A stretch of DNA of 64,000 nucleotides, from assembly GCA_903823115.1 (NCBI GenBank), contig CAIJRN010000061.1:45851-109850 (forward strand). The letters are read 5' to 3'. The notes under the pieces were generated by a model, which saw only the letters and a program-made list of their open reading frames with translations, did not search any database and was not told the origin of the DNA. Every line of letters starts with the position of its first letter. Position 1 is the first letter of the stretch. The translations under genes were made by a program, and so were the position numbers. Positions 19,072-26,683 of the stretch are shown here, one piece after another. Origin of the DNA: an uncultured cyanobacterium. GTDB taxonomy: Bacteria; Cyanobacteriota; Cyanobacteriia; PCC-6307; Cyanobiaceae.

Positions 19072-19758
19072 ATGACGGCCATGATCAACCGCTACCAGCC
19101 GGCGTTAGCCCCTATCGCCCCGGCCTTCCGCCCCTGGGTGCTGGCGGTGGTTCAGGGTCTGCTGCCGCTGTTGCTGCGCTTGCGGATCGTCCCCTGGCTG
19201 CCGGCGGCGATCACCCGCATCGAGGTCGAAGGGGACGACACCCTTGCCCATTGCTGGCAGCGTTTCGCCAGCGGCCAGGCGCGATTGATCCTGGCCTTTC
19301 GCCATGTGGAAGTTGACGATCCCCTGCTGGGCCTGCATCTGCTCTCCCGGGTGCTGCCCCGCCGGGCCGCCAGGCTTGGACTGAACCTGCCGCCCCCCGT
19401 TCACGCCCAGTTCCTGTTCGACCGTGGCATGCCGCTCTGGGGCGGTCGTCCCCTGGGCTGGTTGCTGTCGAGCCTGGGAGGGGTATCGCTGCGGCGCGGT
19501 CGCCAGCCGGACTGGGCGGCCCTGCGCCAGGCCCGCCAATTGGTGCTGGCGGGCCGTTTCCCGTTCGCGGTGGCGCCGGAAGGGGCCACCAATGGCCATA
19601 GCGAACGCATCGGGCCGTTGGAACAGGGCGTTGCCCAGCTCGCCCTCTGGTGCGTGGATGACCTGCGCCAGGCCGGCCGGGACGAGGCCGTGCTGCTGGT
19701 GCCGATCGCCATTCAATACACCTATCTCAACGAAGACTGCCGCGTCTGGCGGCGTTGA
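19072..19758 (+). CDS. Acyltransferase (PlsC-like), N-terminal part of a probable frameshifted gene
   Basis: 228 residues related to 1-acyl-glycerol-phosphate acyltransferases. LAFRHVEVDDPLLGLHLL replaces the usual NHxxxxD with RHVEVDD, followed by HAQFLFDRGMPLWGG, SLGGVSLRRGRQPDW and FPFAVAPEGATNGH (the PEGT-like motif). The reading frame ends at YLNEDCRVWRR. The next frame opens within four bases and begins TTLEARIGIP, which reads like the expected continuation. I infer a one-base loss near 19740-19755, or a programmed shift, dividing one original gene of about 518 codons. Confidence 0.8.
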   Translation: MTAMINRYQPALAPIAPAFRPWVLAVVQGLLPLLLRLRIVPWLPAAITRIEVEGDDTLAHCWQRFASGQARLILAFRHVEVDDPLLGLHLLSRVLPRRAARLGLNLPPPVHAQFLFDRGMPLWGGRPLGWLLSSLGGVSLRRGRQPDWAALRQARQLVLAGRFPFAVAPEGATNGHSERIGPLEQGVAQLALWCVDDLRQAGRDEAVLLVPIAIQYTYLNEDCRVWRR

Positions 19759-20627
19759 TGACCACCCTGGAAGCCAGGATTGGAATCCCGGTCCCTGGCA
19801 GCCAGGGCCAGCAGGAGAATGGCGCCGATCAAGGTGCTGACGCTGCCAGCACGGCTGAAAAGCCCTACGGACGGTTGCTGCGGCTCGCTGAGGCGTTCCT
19901 GGATCGACTGGAGCGCCATTACAGGGGCTCCGGCGAGCCGCCGCCCAACCGAAATGATCGAGACCGCGGCGGCTCCAGCCCACCCCGGCCTCTGGCTCTG
20001 AGGCCCGAATCGGCCAGATCCGAATCGTTCACGCCCAACAGCACAGCCACAGTCGGGCTCAGCGAGCCTGGCCAGCCAGCAGATCAACCGGATCCAGGCC
20101 AGTCAGGATCCCTGGGATGGCGCATCGAGCAGCTTGTCGAACGCTGCCTGACCCTCGCTGAGTCCTGCTTCGGCTGTCCCTCGAGCGGCACGGCCGAGCA
20201 GCGCTGCCGGCGGCTGGAGGAGCAGAGCTGGCGTTGGATCTACCGCGAGGATCTACCCCCGCGACGACAGCTCTCCCCCCTGGATCGGGCCCTGGCGGAT
20301 CGGGCCGCCCATGGGGCTTCGCTGGCCGTGATGCCGATGCGTCTGGCGGAAACCTTCGTGGCCGTTTCCGGCACCTATGTGACGGAGCGGCCGAGTTTTG
20401 AGCGGTTCATGGAGACCACCCTGCTGATCCACGATGCCCTGGCCCGGATCTGTGGCGAGGGTCTTCCCGCCCGGCCGCGACTCGGGGCCCGCCGGGCCCG
20501 AATCAGCATCGGCGCAGCCATCGACGTCAGTGCCTGCTGTCAGGGCCGCGGTAAAGGGGAGCGCCGGCAGCTCCTGGCCTGCCTGAGCGAGGACCTGCGT
20601 CGGTCCTTTGAGCAGGCCCTGATCTGA
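19755..20627 (+). CDS. C-terminal part of the frameshifted acyltransferase gene
   Basis: 290 residues in the frame one base behind the preceding ORF. It starts TTLEARIGIP and continues with EKPYGRLLRLAEAFLDRLE, a Pro/Ser/Gly-rich stretch, then a well-ordered helical domain (LDRALADRAAHGASLAVMPM, TYVTERPSFERFMETTLLIH). Such a C-terminal domain follows the acyltransferase in long picocyanobacterial homologues as I remember them. The only start codons are a TTG and the ATG next to it, with no clear ribosome site, which supports the split-gene view. Confidence 0.7.
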   Translation: MMTTLEARIGIPVPGSQGQQENGADQGADAASTAEKPYGRLLRLAEAFLDRLERHYRGSGEPPPNRNDRDRGGSSPPRPLALRPESARSESFTPNSTATVGLSEPGQPADQPDPGQSGSLGWRIEQLVERCLTLAESCFGCPSSGTAEQRCRRLEEQSWRWIYREDLPPRRQLSPLDRALADRAAHGASLAVMPMRLAETFVAVSGTYVTERPSFERFMETTLLIHDALARICGEGLPARPRLGARRARISIGAAIDVSACCQGRGKGERRQLLACLSEDLRRSFEQALI

Positions 20628-20636
20628 ACGCTGCCC

Positions 20637-21386
20637 TCAGGGCGCCTGAGCCAGCAGTTGCCACCACTGGCGCACCACATCGGGGCTGCCGTACCAGCGG
20701 CTGCCGAAGGCGCCACCATGGGCGACCGCCGGCAGCACCAGGGTCTGGGAGCCCGCCAGCAGGGCAGCGCTCACCGGCACCAGGCCGTCACCGCGGTCGT
20801 CGCTGCGACCGGTGCTGTTGCGATAGGCACTGGGGGCCAGGCGCCGGGCCGTGGCGGTGACAGGCGGATCATCCAGGCACAGATCGCCGGCGATCGAGAG
20901 ATAGCGCACTCGATAGGGTTGGCTGGCCTGATCAAACCAGGCTCCCGGCAGCTGACGGGCCACCAGCTGACGCAGGGGCGTGGCCTTGATCGCCGTGTGG
21001 GGGCTGCCCAGCATCAGCAGCGTGTCGGCTTGTTCTCGGCCCCGGTAACAGCGCCGTTCAAAGGGGCCATCAGCGAGGAACAGACGCAGCATGATGCCAC
21101 CGGAGCTGTGCCCGATCAGGGTCACCTTGCCGGTGGGTGAGTCCGCCGCCAGCTGGTTCACCAGCTGCGCCACCCGATCGAGAATCCGGGCCCAACCGAA
21201 GGGGAAGACGGTCAGCAGCCAGTCGAATCTGCTCACCGGCACCACGGCCACCGGCTGCTGCGACAACCGCTGCAGCTCTTCAGCCATCGGCTCATAAGCA
21301 GCGGGGCTGATCAGGAAGCCCCCGAGCACCAGAATCGGTTGACCGAGGCCGATGGGCCTTGGACCTCTCGGCAACGGCCCCGTCAT
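20637..21386 (-). CDS. Alpha/beta hydrolase (lipase/esterase-like)
   Basis: About 250 residues. The N-terminus PILVLGGFLISPAAYEPMAE leads to a nucleophile elbow in TLIGHSSGGIMLRLFL and a late SDDRGDGLVPV and VAHGGAFGSRWYG (candidate Asp and His). The start is chosen at 21386 because its ATG overlaps the stop of the upstream membrane protein by four bases (ATGA), a pattern common in this window. It is convergent with the split acyltransferase, again suggesting lipid metabolism; substrate unknown. Confidence 0.82.
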   Translation of the reverse strand: MTGPLPRGPRPIGLGQPILVLGGFLISPAAYEPMAEELQRLSQQPVAVVPVSRFDWLLTVFPFGWARILDRVAQLVNQLAADSPTGKVTLIGHSSGGIMLRLFLADGPFERRCYRGREQADTLLMLGSPHTAIKATPLRQLVARQLPGAWFDQASQPYRVRYLSIAGDLCLDDPPVTATARRLAPSAYRNSTGRSDDRGDGLVPVSAALLAGSQTLVLPAVAHGGAFGSRWYGSPDVVRQWWQLLAQAP

Positions 21387-21802
21387 TCGAACACCGGACG
21401 ACATCGGGAGGTGCTCAGGGTCGTCCTGCTGATGTCCTGGCGTTGTCTGTCGAGCTTGCGATCGGTGATCAGGTGATCGACCCATTTGATCAGACTGGTT
21501 GCCGCGTTACCGGTCGTGGTGTTTTGGATCGTTTCGCCTTGGCGCTCGGTTTCGAGCTCCTGGCGGTAGCTTTCCAGACGGCGATTGGCCCAGCGGTTCA
21601 CCGAGCCAGTGCAGCGGTGCTCGACCACACTGATACCGAAAAGCTCCGAAATCGGCCCACGCAACTGCAGGGCGATCGTCAACGTGGCCGCTGTGATGCC
21701 GAGGCAGAAGAGGAAATAGATCAGGGCCCCCGCTACCTGTGGCAGCAAAGGGGATTGGCGGGAGGGTCGCATGCCACCTGACTCTTGGTCAGATCGCCCC
21801 AT
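21383..21802 (-). CDS. Hypothetical single-pass membrane protein
   Basis: 139 residues. One hydrophobic helix (AGALIYFLFCLGITAATLTI, about 24-45) is followed by a charged, probably helical extracytoplasmic or cytoplasmic tail (NRRLESYRQELETERQGETI). No family is recognised. It is coupled by a four-base overlap to the downstream hydrolase. An AT-rich stretch just upstream (cataatttaaaaatc, about 21815-21829) may be its promoter. Confidence 0.65.
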   Translation of the reverse strand: MGRSDQESGGMRPSRQSPLLPQVAGALIYFLFCLGITAATLTIALQLRGPISELFGISVVEHRCTGSVNRWANRRLESYRQELETERQGETIQNTTTGNAATSLIKWVDHLITDRKLDRQRQDISRTTLSTSRCRPVFE

Positions 21803-21856
21803 GGAGAAAGCCCCATAATTTAAAAATCTAGGGACAGTGCCCGATGGCCCAGCAAC

Positions 21857-22318
21857 CTATGGAGTAGGGATAACCGTCGTGGCAATAGGCTGTAACATCC
21901 AGCCCCAGGCTTCGCGATTAATCAATAGACCAATCAGCAGTAGAATTGTCATCAGGAAAACCTGGTCGGCGCGAGAATCGGGGATCACGATGTCGGCGAT
22001 CAAGTGCGCCACGTTGGTGATTGTGTAGACGATACTGCTCCAGAAGTGAATGCGCCGCCAGGGACGCCAACGACGACGGTGTTCGGCGTCTCCGACGGCA
22101 TAGGTGATCAGCAACAGGCAGGCCAGCGGGATCAAAAAGTAGAGCAGCATTCCCCAGAACACCAGGGAGAGCCTGCTGGGATCGATGGCACTTTCGATCT
22201 GAGCAGACTGACCGTGAAACAGGGGCATCAGTCCAAGTTGCACGTGAAACAGCATGGCCAGCAGGTAGGCGATCCAGAGATGGCGGAGCCGCAGGCTATA
22301 GTCGATCAATGGGGACAT
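21857..22318 (-). CDS. Hypothetical membrane protein with four helices
   Basis: 153 residues from the ATG at 22318 (MSPLIDYSLRLRHLWIAYLL). Four hydrophobic segments are apparent, around the first 40 residues, LVFWGMLLYFLIPLACLLLI, IHFWSSIVYTITNVAHLIAD and QVFLMTILLLIGLLI. Histidines in the helices (HLWIAYLLAMLFH, IHFW, AHLIAD) could in principle bind haem, but I cannot assign a family. A longer frame to 22375 exists but adds a non-membrane-like stretch. Confidence 0.65.
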   Translation of the reverse strand: MSPLIDYSLRLRHLWIAYLLAMLFHVQLGLMPLFHGQSAQIESAIDPSRLSLVFWGMLLYFLIPLACLLLITYAVGDAEHRRRWRPWRRIHFWSSIVYTITNVAHLIADIVIPDSRADQVFLMTILLLIGLLINREAWGWMLQPIATTVIPTP

Positions 22319-22674
22319 GGTGAGCTCAGACCAGGCCGGTAAGCGGCAACAGATCATTCTGAGCCAGGTGGACACGTTTGGCTCAAGGCTGAGTTCCGCG
22401 CTATCACGGGCTGGGGCCCAAGGCCGGAAACACGTCAGGCGCAGTCGGCTCCTGACTGCCGTGCGCTGTCATGGACTCCGAATGCCTAGGTAGGAATTCT
22501 TATGGCTGCGATTCTGGTGTGAACGGCTACCGGCGATGGCGCCGTTGTGGCTTTGGTTGGTGGCTGGATGGGGCTCAGGCCTGGCATCAGCCCACTCTTC
22601 CTGTCCCCCGGACCACGCTTGTTGACCCGCCCCACTCCTGGATCCTGGTCCAGGTTCCCTCAACATCTCAATCC
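22319..22674. other. Divergent intergenic region
   Basis: About 356 bases between a minus-strand membrane protein and the TerB-like gene. It presumably holds both promoters; I see no repeat, RNA gene or strong hairpin. Confidence 0.4.
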
Positions 22675-23097
22675 ATGACCACCACTGTCTCAATGGATGC
22701 CGCTACAGCCTTTGCGGCCATTGCCCTGGCTGCCGTTTCCTGGGATGGCACGCTGACGATGGCCGGCTCTCGGGCTCTGCGCCATTCCCTGGACTATCGA
22801 CTGCCATTTCAGGACTACGGCGATGAAAAGATGGTGCAGATGATGAACACCCTGCTGGCGGAGCTGCGCCACAAAGGGCCCCAGCATCTGATGGTGGAGG
22901 CCGCCGAAGCCCTCGATCTACCCCAGCGTTCCACCGCCTACGCCGTAGCCGCCGAAATCATGCGCTCCGATGGTCCCCTGGAGGCCGATGAGCAGAACAT
23001 CCTGGCGAATCTGGCCAACACACTCCAGCTCTCCAACGAGCAAACCTCCCAGGTCCTGGCCGTCATGGATCTATTGCATGCCGACGTCCTCCCCTGA
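22675..23097 (+). CDS. TerB-like (tellurite resistance B family) protein
   Basis: 140 residues, all helical. TAFAAIALAAVSWDGTLTMA and IMRSDGPLEADEQNILANLA show the paired Asp-containing helix-loop pattern of TerB domains, which can bind a metal between helices. It is cytoplasmic. TerB proteins have been linked to metal stress and membrane complexes, but solitary ones such as this are uncharacterised. A longer in-frame ORF begins upstream at 22471, but TerB similarity begins at the ATG at 22675. Confidence 0.8.
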   Translation: MTTTVSMDAATAFAAIALAAVSWDGTLTMAGSRALRHSLDYRLPFQDYGDEKMVQMMNTLLAELRHKGPQHLMVEAAEALDLPQRSTAYAVAAEIMRSDGPLEADEQNILANLANTLQLSNEQTSQVLAVMDLLHADVLP

Positions 23098-23100
23098 GTT

Positions 23101-23340
23101 TCAGGGCCTGGCATCGGGATCGAGAGCCTTCATGGCGTTATCCAGGCGCTGACGGTCAGCTTTGCTGGCCGCATCGACAGCCTGCTGGGCCTGCTGCTCC
23201 GCAGCCTTGCCTGGCTTTGGTGGATGGCTGGGCTGGCCCAGCGGGCTGCCGCCCAACAGGCGACTGATCAGGACCCCGCTCAGCACGAGAGCCAACAACA
23301 GAACGATCAGTTGCACGGGCGGGGATGGCGGGGATCCCAT
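23101..23340 (-). CDS. Small hypothetical protein with one membrane helix
   Basis: 79 residues from the ATG at 23340. One N-terminal membrane segment (VQLIVLLLALVLSGVLISRL) is followed by a Pro linker and an Ala/Gln-rich helix (AAEQQAQQAVDAASKADRQR). It looks like a membrane-anchored coiled coil. It lies downstream of crcB on the same strand and converges with the TerB gene. Function unknown. Confidence 0.6.
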   Translation of the reverse strand: MGSPPSPPVQLIVLLLALVLSGVLISRLLGGSPLGQPSHPPKPGKAAEQQAQQAVDAASKADRQRLDNAMKALDPDARP

Positions 23341-23380
23341 GCTGGCGTGAACCAGCGGAGGCCAGGTCGAAGGACGGCCC

Positions 23381-23797
23381 TCAGGGCCTGGGCTCAGGCC
23401 CAAGGCAGCGCAGGGCCAGGCCGTAGCCCAGGGCCGTCAGCAGCAGTCCCCCCACCAGGCTGACCAGCAGCACCACCATGGCGCTCAGGGCCAGGCCGTG
23501 TTGCAGGGCCCGGCTGAGCTGCAGGATCCAGGAAGAGAAGGTGGTGAGCGAGCCGCAGAAGCCGATGCCGCCCCAGAGAAACAGGCGGGCCCGTCTGGGC
23601 GGTTGGGCCGCCAAGGCGCCGATCAGCAGGCAGCCGACCAGGTTGGCGAGCAGATCGGCGCCCACCAGGCCCCGCAGGCCACCGATGGCCTGATCCGCCA
23701 TCAGCTCCAGGTGCCAACGCAACAGAGCGCCAGGGATCGCTCCTGCCGCCACCAGGCCCAGATCAGAAACTTCCTGCTGCAACCGTTGGCGCTTCAT
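23381..23797 (-). CDS. crcB: Fluoride channel CrcB, second copy
   Basis: About 139 residues with four membrane helices. Fluc hallmarks are AAGAIPGALLRWHL, ANLVGCLLIGAL and GFCGSLTTFSSWILQL. The start is set at the ATG at 23797, overlapping the stop of the first crcB by four bases. Fluc channels are antiparallel dimers exporting fluoride; paired genes often encode heterodimers whose subunits insert in opposite orientations. Upstream frame extension to 23899 lies within the first crcB gene and is ignored. Confidence 0.92.
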   Translation of the reverse strand: MKRQRLQQEVSDLGLVAAGAIPGALLRWHLELMADQAIGGLRGLVGADLLANLVGCLLIGALAAQPPRRARLFLWGGIGFCGSLTTFSSWILQLSRALQHGLALSAMVVLLVSLVGGLLLTALGYGLALRCLGPEPRP

Positions 23798-24195
23798 GGC
23801 GCCGCCCCCAGCCTGAGGCCGATCGCCATCGCCAACAGGCCGCCCAGGACCGAACTGCTCACCAACAGCAGGGCTTCGGCTGGGTTGCGCTGACGCCACA
23901 GGGCATGGAGTTCGGCGATGAAGCTGGAAAAGGTGCTGAAACTACCCAGAAAGCCAGTGCCCAGCAGCAGCATCAGCCGGCGGGAGCCCTCGCCACAGCT
24001 CTCCTCCAGGCTCACCAGCAGCCCGAGGACGAAACAGGCCAGCAGATTGACCCCCACGGTGCCCCAGTGGCGCTTCGGCACCATCGGCTCCATGTGGTTC
24101 ACCATGCGGTAGCGCAGCCAGGCGCCGGGTACGGCGCCGAGGGCGACCAGATAGGCCGCACCGGCCTCGCCATGGATTGTCGAGGCCGAAACCAT
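23794..24195 (-). CDS. crcB: Fluoride channel CrcB, first copy
   Basis: 133 residues with four membrane helices. Hallmarks are LGAVPGAWLRYRMV, VNLLACFVLGLLVSL and TGFLGSFSTFSSFIAEL. It shares the fold but only modest identity with the overlapping second copy, as expected for a heterodimeric pair. It lies 42 bases downstream of a P-type ATPase gene on the same strand. I did not find a recognisable fluoride riboswitch upstream. Confidence 0.93.
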   Translation of the reverse strand: MVSASTIHGEAGAAYLVALGAVPGAWLRYRMVNHMEPMVPKRHWGTVGVNLLACFVLGLLVSLEESCGEGSRRLMLLLGTGFLGSFSTFSSFIAELHALWRQRNPAEALLLVSSSVLGGLLAMAIGLRLGAAP

Positions 24196-24237
24196 GGTGA
24201 AGAGCAGCTGGAGCTGCGGGGTTGGCGGTCGCCATTC

Positions 24238-26682
24238 TCAGGCCTGAGCCGGCCAGGGTCTCCGCCGCAGCAACGCCGGTCCAACGGCGGCCAGCAGCAG
24301 GCCCAGGCCACTCGCCAGCAGCACCAGCAGATTCAGCCAGGCCGGCAGCGTCACCAGGCCCAGCAAGCGCTGCAGCCCGGGCAGACTGATCGTCAGTAAC
24401 CACAGCCCCAGGCCGATGCCGGCTCCCGCCGCCGTCAGGGGGCTGCGCCGCTCGGCATTGAGCCACACCAGGCCGCCGCTGGTCAGCAGCAGCAGGGCAA
24501 ACACCAGGGTCCGCTGGACCTTCACGCTCTCGCCAGACGCCGCCAGGCCCGCGCCAGCGGCCAAGCCGTGCGGCCCCGACCAGGCCAACAGGCCTGCGGC
24601 CATGAGCAGCACCGCCGTTCCCTGAATCACCGCCCGGTGCCAGAGCTGGGGGCCGAACAGGGGCGCCTCGGGCGGCCGCGGTGGCGCCTGCATCAGGGCG
24701 GGCGCCGCCGGCAAGGCCTCGAACACCAGTGTGCAGGCCGGATCGATCACCAGATGCAGCAGGGCGATGTGCACCGGCAACAGGATCAGGGGCTGGCCGG
24801 GAAACAGCAGGGGCACAAGGCCGAGGCCGGCGATCGGCAGGTGAATCGCCAGGGTGTAACCCAGGGCCCGATGCAGGTTGCTGTCCACCCGCCGGCCGAG
24901 GGCCAAGGCCCCCACCAGGGCCGCGAAGGTGTCATCGAGCAACACCAGATCGGCGGCCTCCCTGGCCACGGCCGTGCCGCGGCGGCCCATGGCCACACCG
25001 ATGTCGGCGGCCTTGAGGGCCGGGGCGTCGTTGACGCCATCGCCGGTCATCGCCACCACCTCACCCCGCTGCTGCAGGGCGCGCACCAGGGCCAGCTTCT
25101 GCTGCGGCATCACCCTGGCGAAGATGCCGATGCGCTCCGTCGCCAGGGCCAGCTCAGCCGCCGTCATCGCCTCCAGTTCGTCGCCGCAGAGCACGGGGCC
25201 CGGCGGCAGGCCGGCCTGATCGGCGATCGAACGGGCGGTGATCGGCCCATCCCCGGTGATCATCACCACCCGCACGCCGGCACCCTGGGCGGCGCGAATC
25301 GCGGCGGGCACCTCCGCCCGCAGTGGATCGGCCAGACCGATCAGACCCACCGGCGCAAAGGGCACATCGTGCAGCCGCTGCGGCGGCCCCTGGGCGGCGA
25401 GGCTGACATGGCCGTCGGCGAGGGCTTCTCCATCCAGTCCCCTGGCCACAGCCAGCACCCGCAGCCCCTGGCCGGCCATGGCGCTGACGGCGTCCAACAG
25501 GGCCTGGCGCTCGCCATCGCCCAGATGGCAGAGGTCGACGATGGCTTCCGGAGCCCCCTTGGCCGCCAGACACCAGTTGCCCGCGCTGTCTTTCCAGAGG
25601 CGTGAGAACACCAGCAGATCGCTTTGCAGGGGGTATTCGCGCTCCAGAGGCCAATCAGGATGCAGGTGTTCCGTGCCGCCAAGCTGATCGCTCGCCAGCC
25701 GCTGGATCGCCCTCTCCATGGCATCCACCGGATCACCGCGGCTGGCCAGCACCGCCAATTCCACCAGTTGGTGCAACGGTTCGCTCAAGGGCTCGCCGGC
25801 CTGCCAGGAGGCCTGCTGCGGCCAGCTCAGCAGGCACTGGACCCCCATGCGGTTTTCGGTGAGGGTGCCGGTCTTGTCGACGGCGAGCACGGTGGCACTG
25901 CCTAGGCTCTCTACGGCCGCCGGCCAGCGGGCCAGAACGCCGATGCGGGACAGACGCAACGCCCCCAGGGCCAGGAACAGGCTCAGTACAACCGGAATTT
26001 CATTGGGCAGCACCGCCAGGGCCAGGGCCAGGGCCGCCAACAGGGCCCGGGGCCAGTCGCCGCTGAGGCTCCCCTGAATCAATGCCAGGCCGGCGCAGAG
26101 GGCCAGGGCCAGCAATGTCAAGCGGGCGGTGAGCCTGCGGGTGTGGCGCTGCAGGCGGGTGGGGGGTGGTTCCACCGTGGCCAGGCTGCGGCCGATCTGG
26201 CCCAGTTCGCTCGCCGCTCCGATCGCCGTCACCTCGGCCCAGCCCCGCCCACTCGTCACCAGGGAACCGGCCAGGATGCGCCCATCGGGGGCTTCGCGGC
26301 GCACCGGCAGCGATTCGCCCGTGAGCAGCGATTCATCCAGCCACAGCCCCACGGCCTCGTGCAGTTCGGCGTCGGCCGCCACCCGATCCCCCTCTTCCAG
26401 CCGCAGCAGATCCCCGAGGCGCAGCTCCTCGGCCGAGAGGTCGAGTTCGACCTCGCCGCGCCGCACCCGGGCCCTTGGCGCCGAAAGCCTGGCCAGTTCA
26501 GCGAGGGCACGGTTGCTGCGCAACTGCTGCAGACCGCCGAGCAAGCTGATCCCCGCCACGAACAGCAGCAGGATCGCGCCATCCAGCGGGTCGCCGATCA
26601 GGCCGTAGATCAGGGCGCAGGCCAGCAGCAGCAGGTTGGTGGGCTCGAGGACGCCGATGGTGGGCAGACGGTGTCTGGCCAT
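24238..26682 (-). CDS. Cation-transporting P-type ATPase
   Basis: About 814 residues. Actuator motif LLTGESLPVRRE, phosphorylation motif AVDKTGTLTENRMG and hinge TGDGVNDAPALKAADIGVAM are all intact, so it should be active. The ion-binding helix reads VLPNEIPVVLSLFLALG, close to the PEEFPV variant rather than PEGLP of Ca2+ pumps or the CPC of heavy-metal pumps. It lacks an N-terminal heavy-metal domain. The transported ion is therefore uncertain. The start is the ATG at 26682, next to the stop of the upstream ABC gene; a frame extension upstream falls inside that gene. Confidence 0.9.
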   Translation of the reverse strand: MARHRLPTIGVLEPTNLLLLACALIYGLIGDPLDGAILLLFVAGISLLGGLQQLRSNRALAELARLSAPRARVRRGEVELDLSAEELRLGDLLRLEEGDRVAADAELHEAVGLWLDESLLTGESLPVRREAPDGRILAGSLVTSGRGWAEVTAIGAASELGQIGRSLATVEPPPTRLQRHTRRLTARLTLLALALCAGLALIQGSLSGDWPRALLAALALALAVLPNEIPVVLSLFLALGALRLSRIGVLARWPAAVESLGSATVLAVDKTGTLTENRMGVQCLLSWPQQASWQAGEPLSEPLHQLVELAVLASRGDPVDAMERAIQRLASDQLGGTEHLHPDWPLEREYPLQSDLLVFSRLWKDSAGNWCLAAKGAPEAIVDLCHLGDGERQALLDAVSAMAGQGLRVLAVARGLDGEALADGHVSLAAQGPPQRLHDVPFAPVGLIGLADPLRAEVPAAIRAAQGAGVRVVMITGDGPITARSIADQAGLPPGPVLCGDELEAMTAAELALATERIGIFARVMPQQKLALVRALQQRGEVVAMTGDGVNDAPALKAADIGVAMGRRGTAVAREAADLVLLDDTFAALVGALALGRRVDSNLHRALGYTLAIHLPIAGLGLVPLLFPGQPLILLPVHIALLHLVIDPACTLVFEALPAAPALMQAPPRPPEAPLFGPQLWHRAVIQGTAVLLMAAGLLAWSGPHGLAAGAGLAASGESVKVQRTLVFALLLLTSGGLVWLNAERRSPLTAAGAGIGLGLWLLTISLPGLQRLLGLVTLPAWLNLLVLLASGLGLLLAAVGPALLRRRPWPAQA

Positions 26683-26683
26683 C

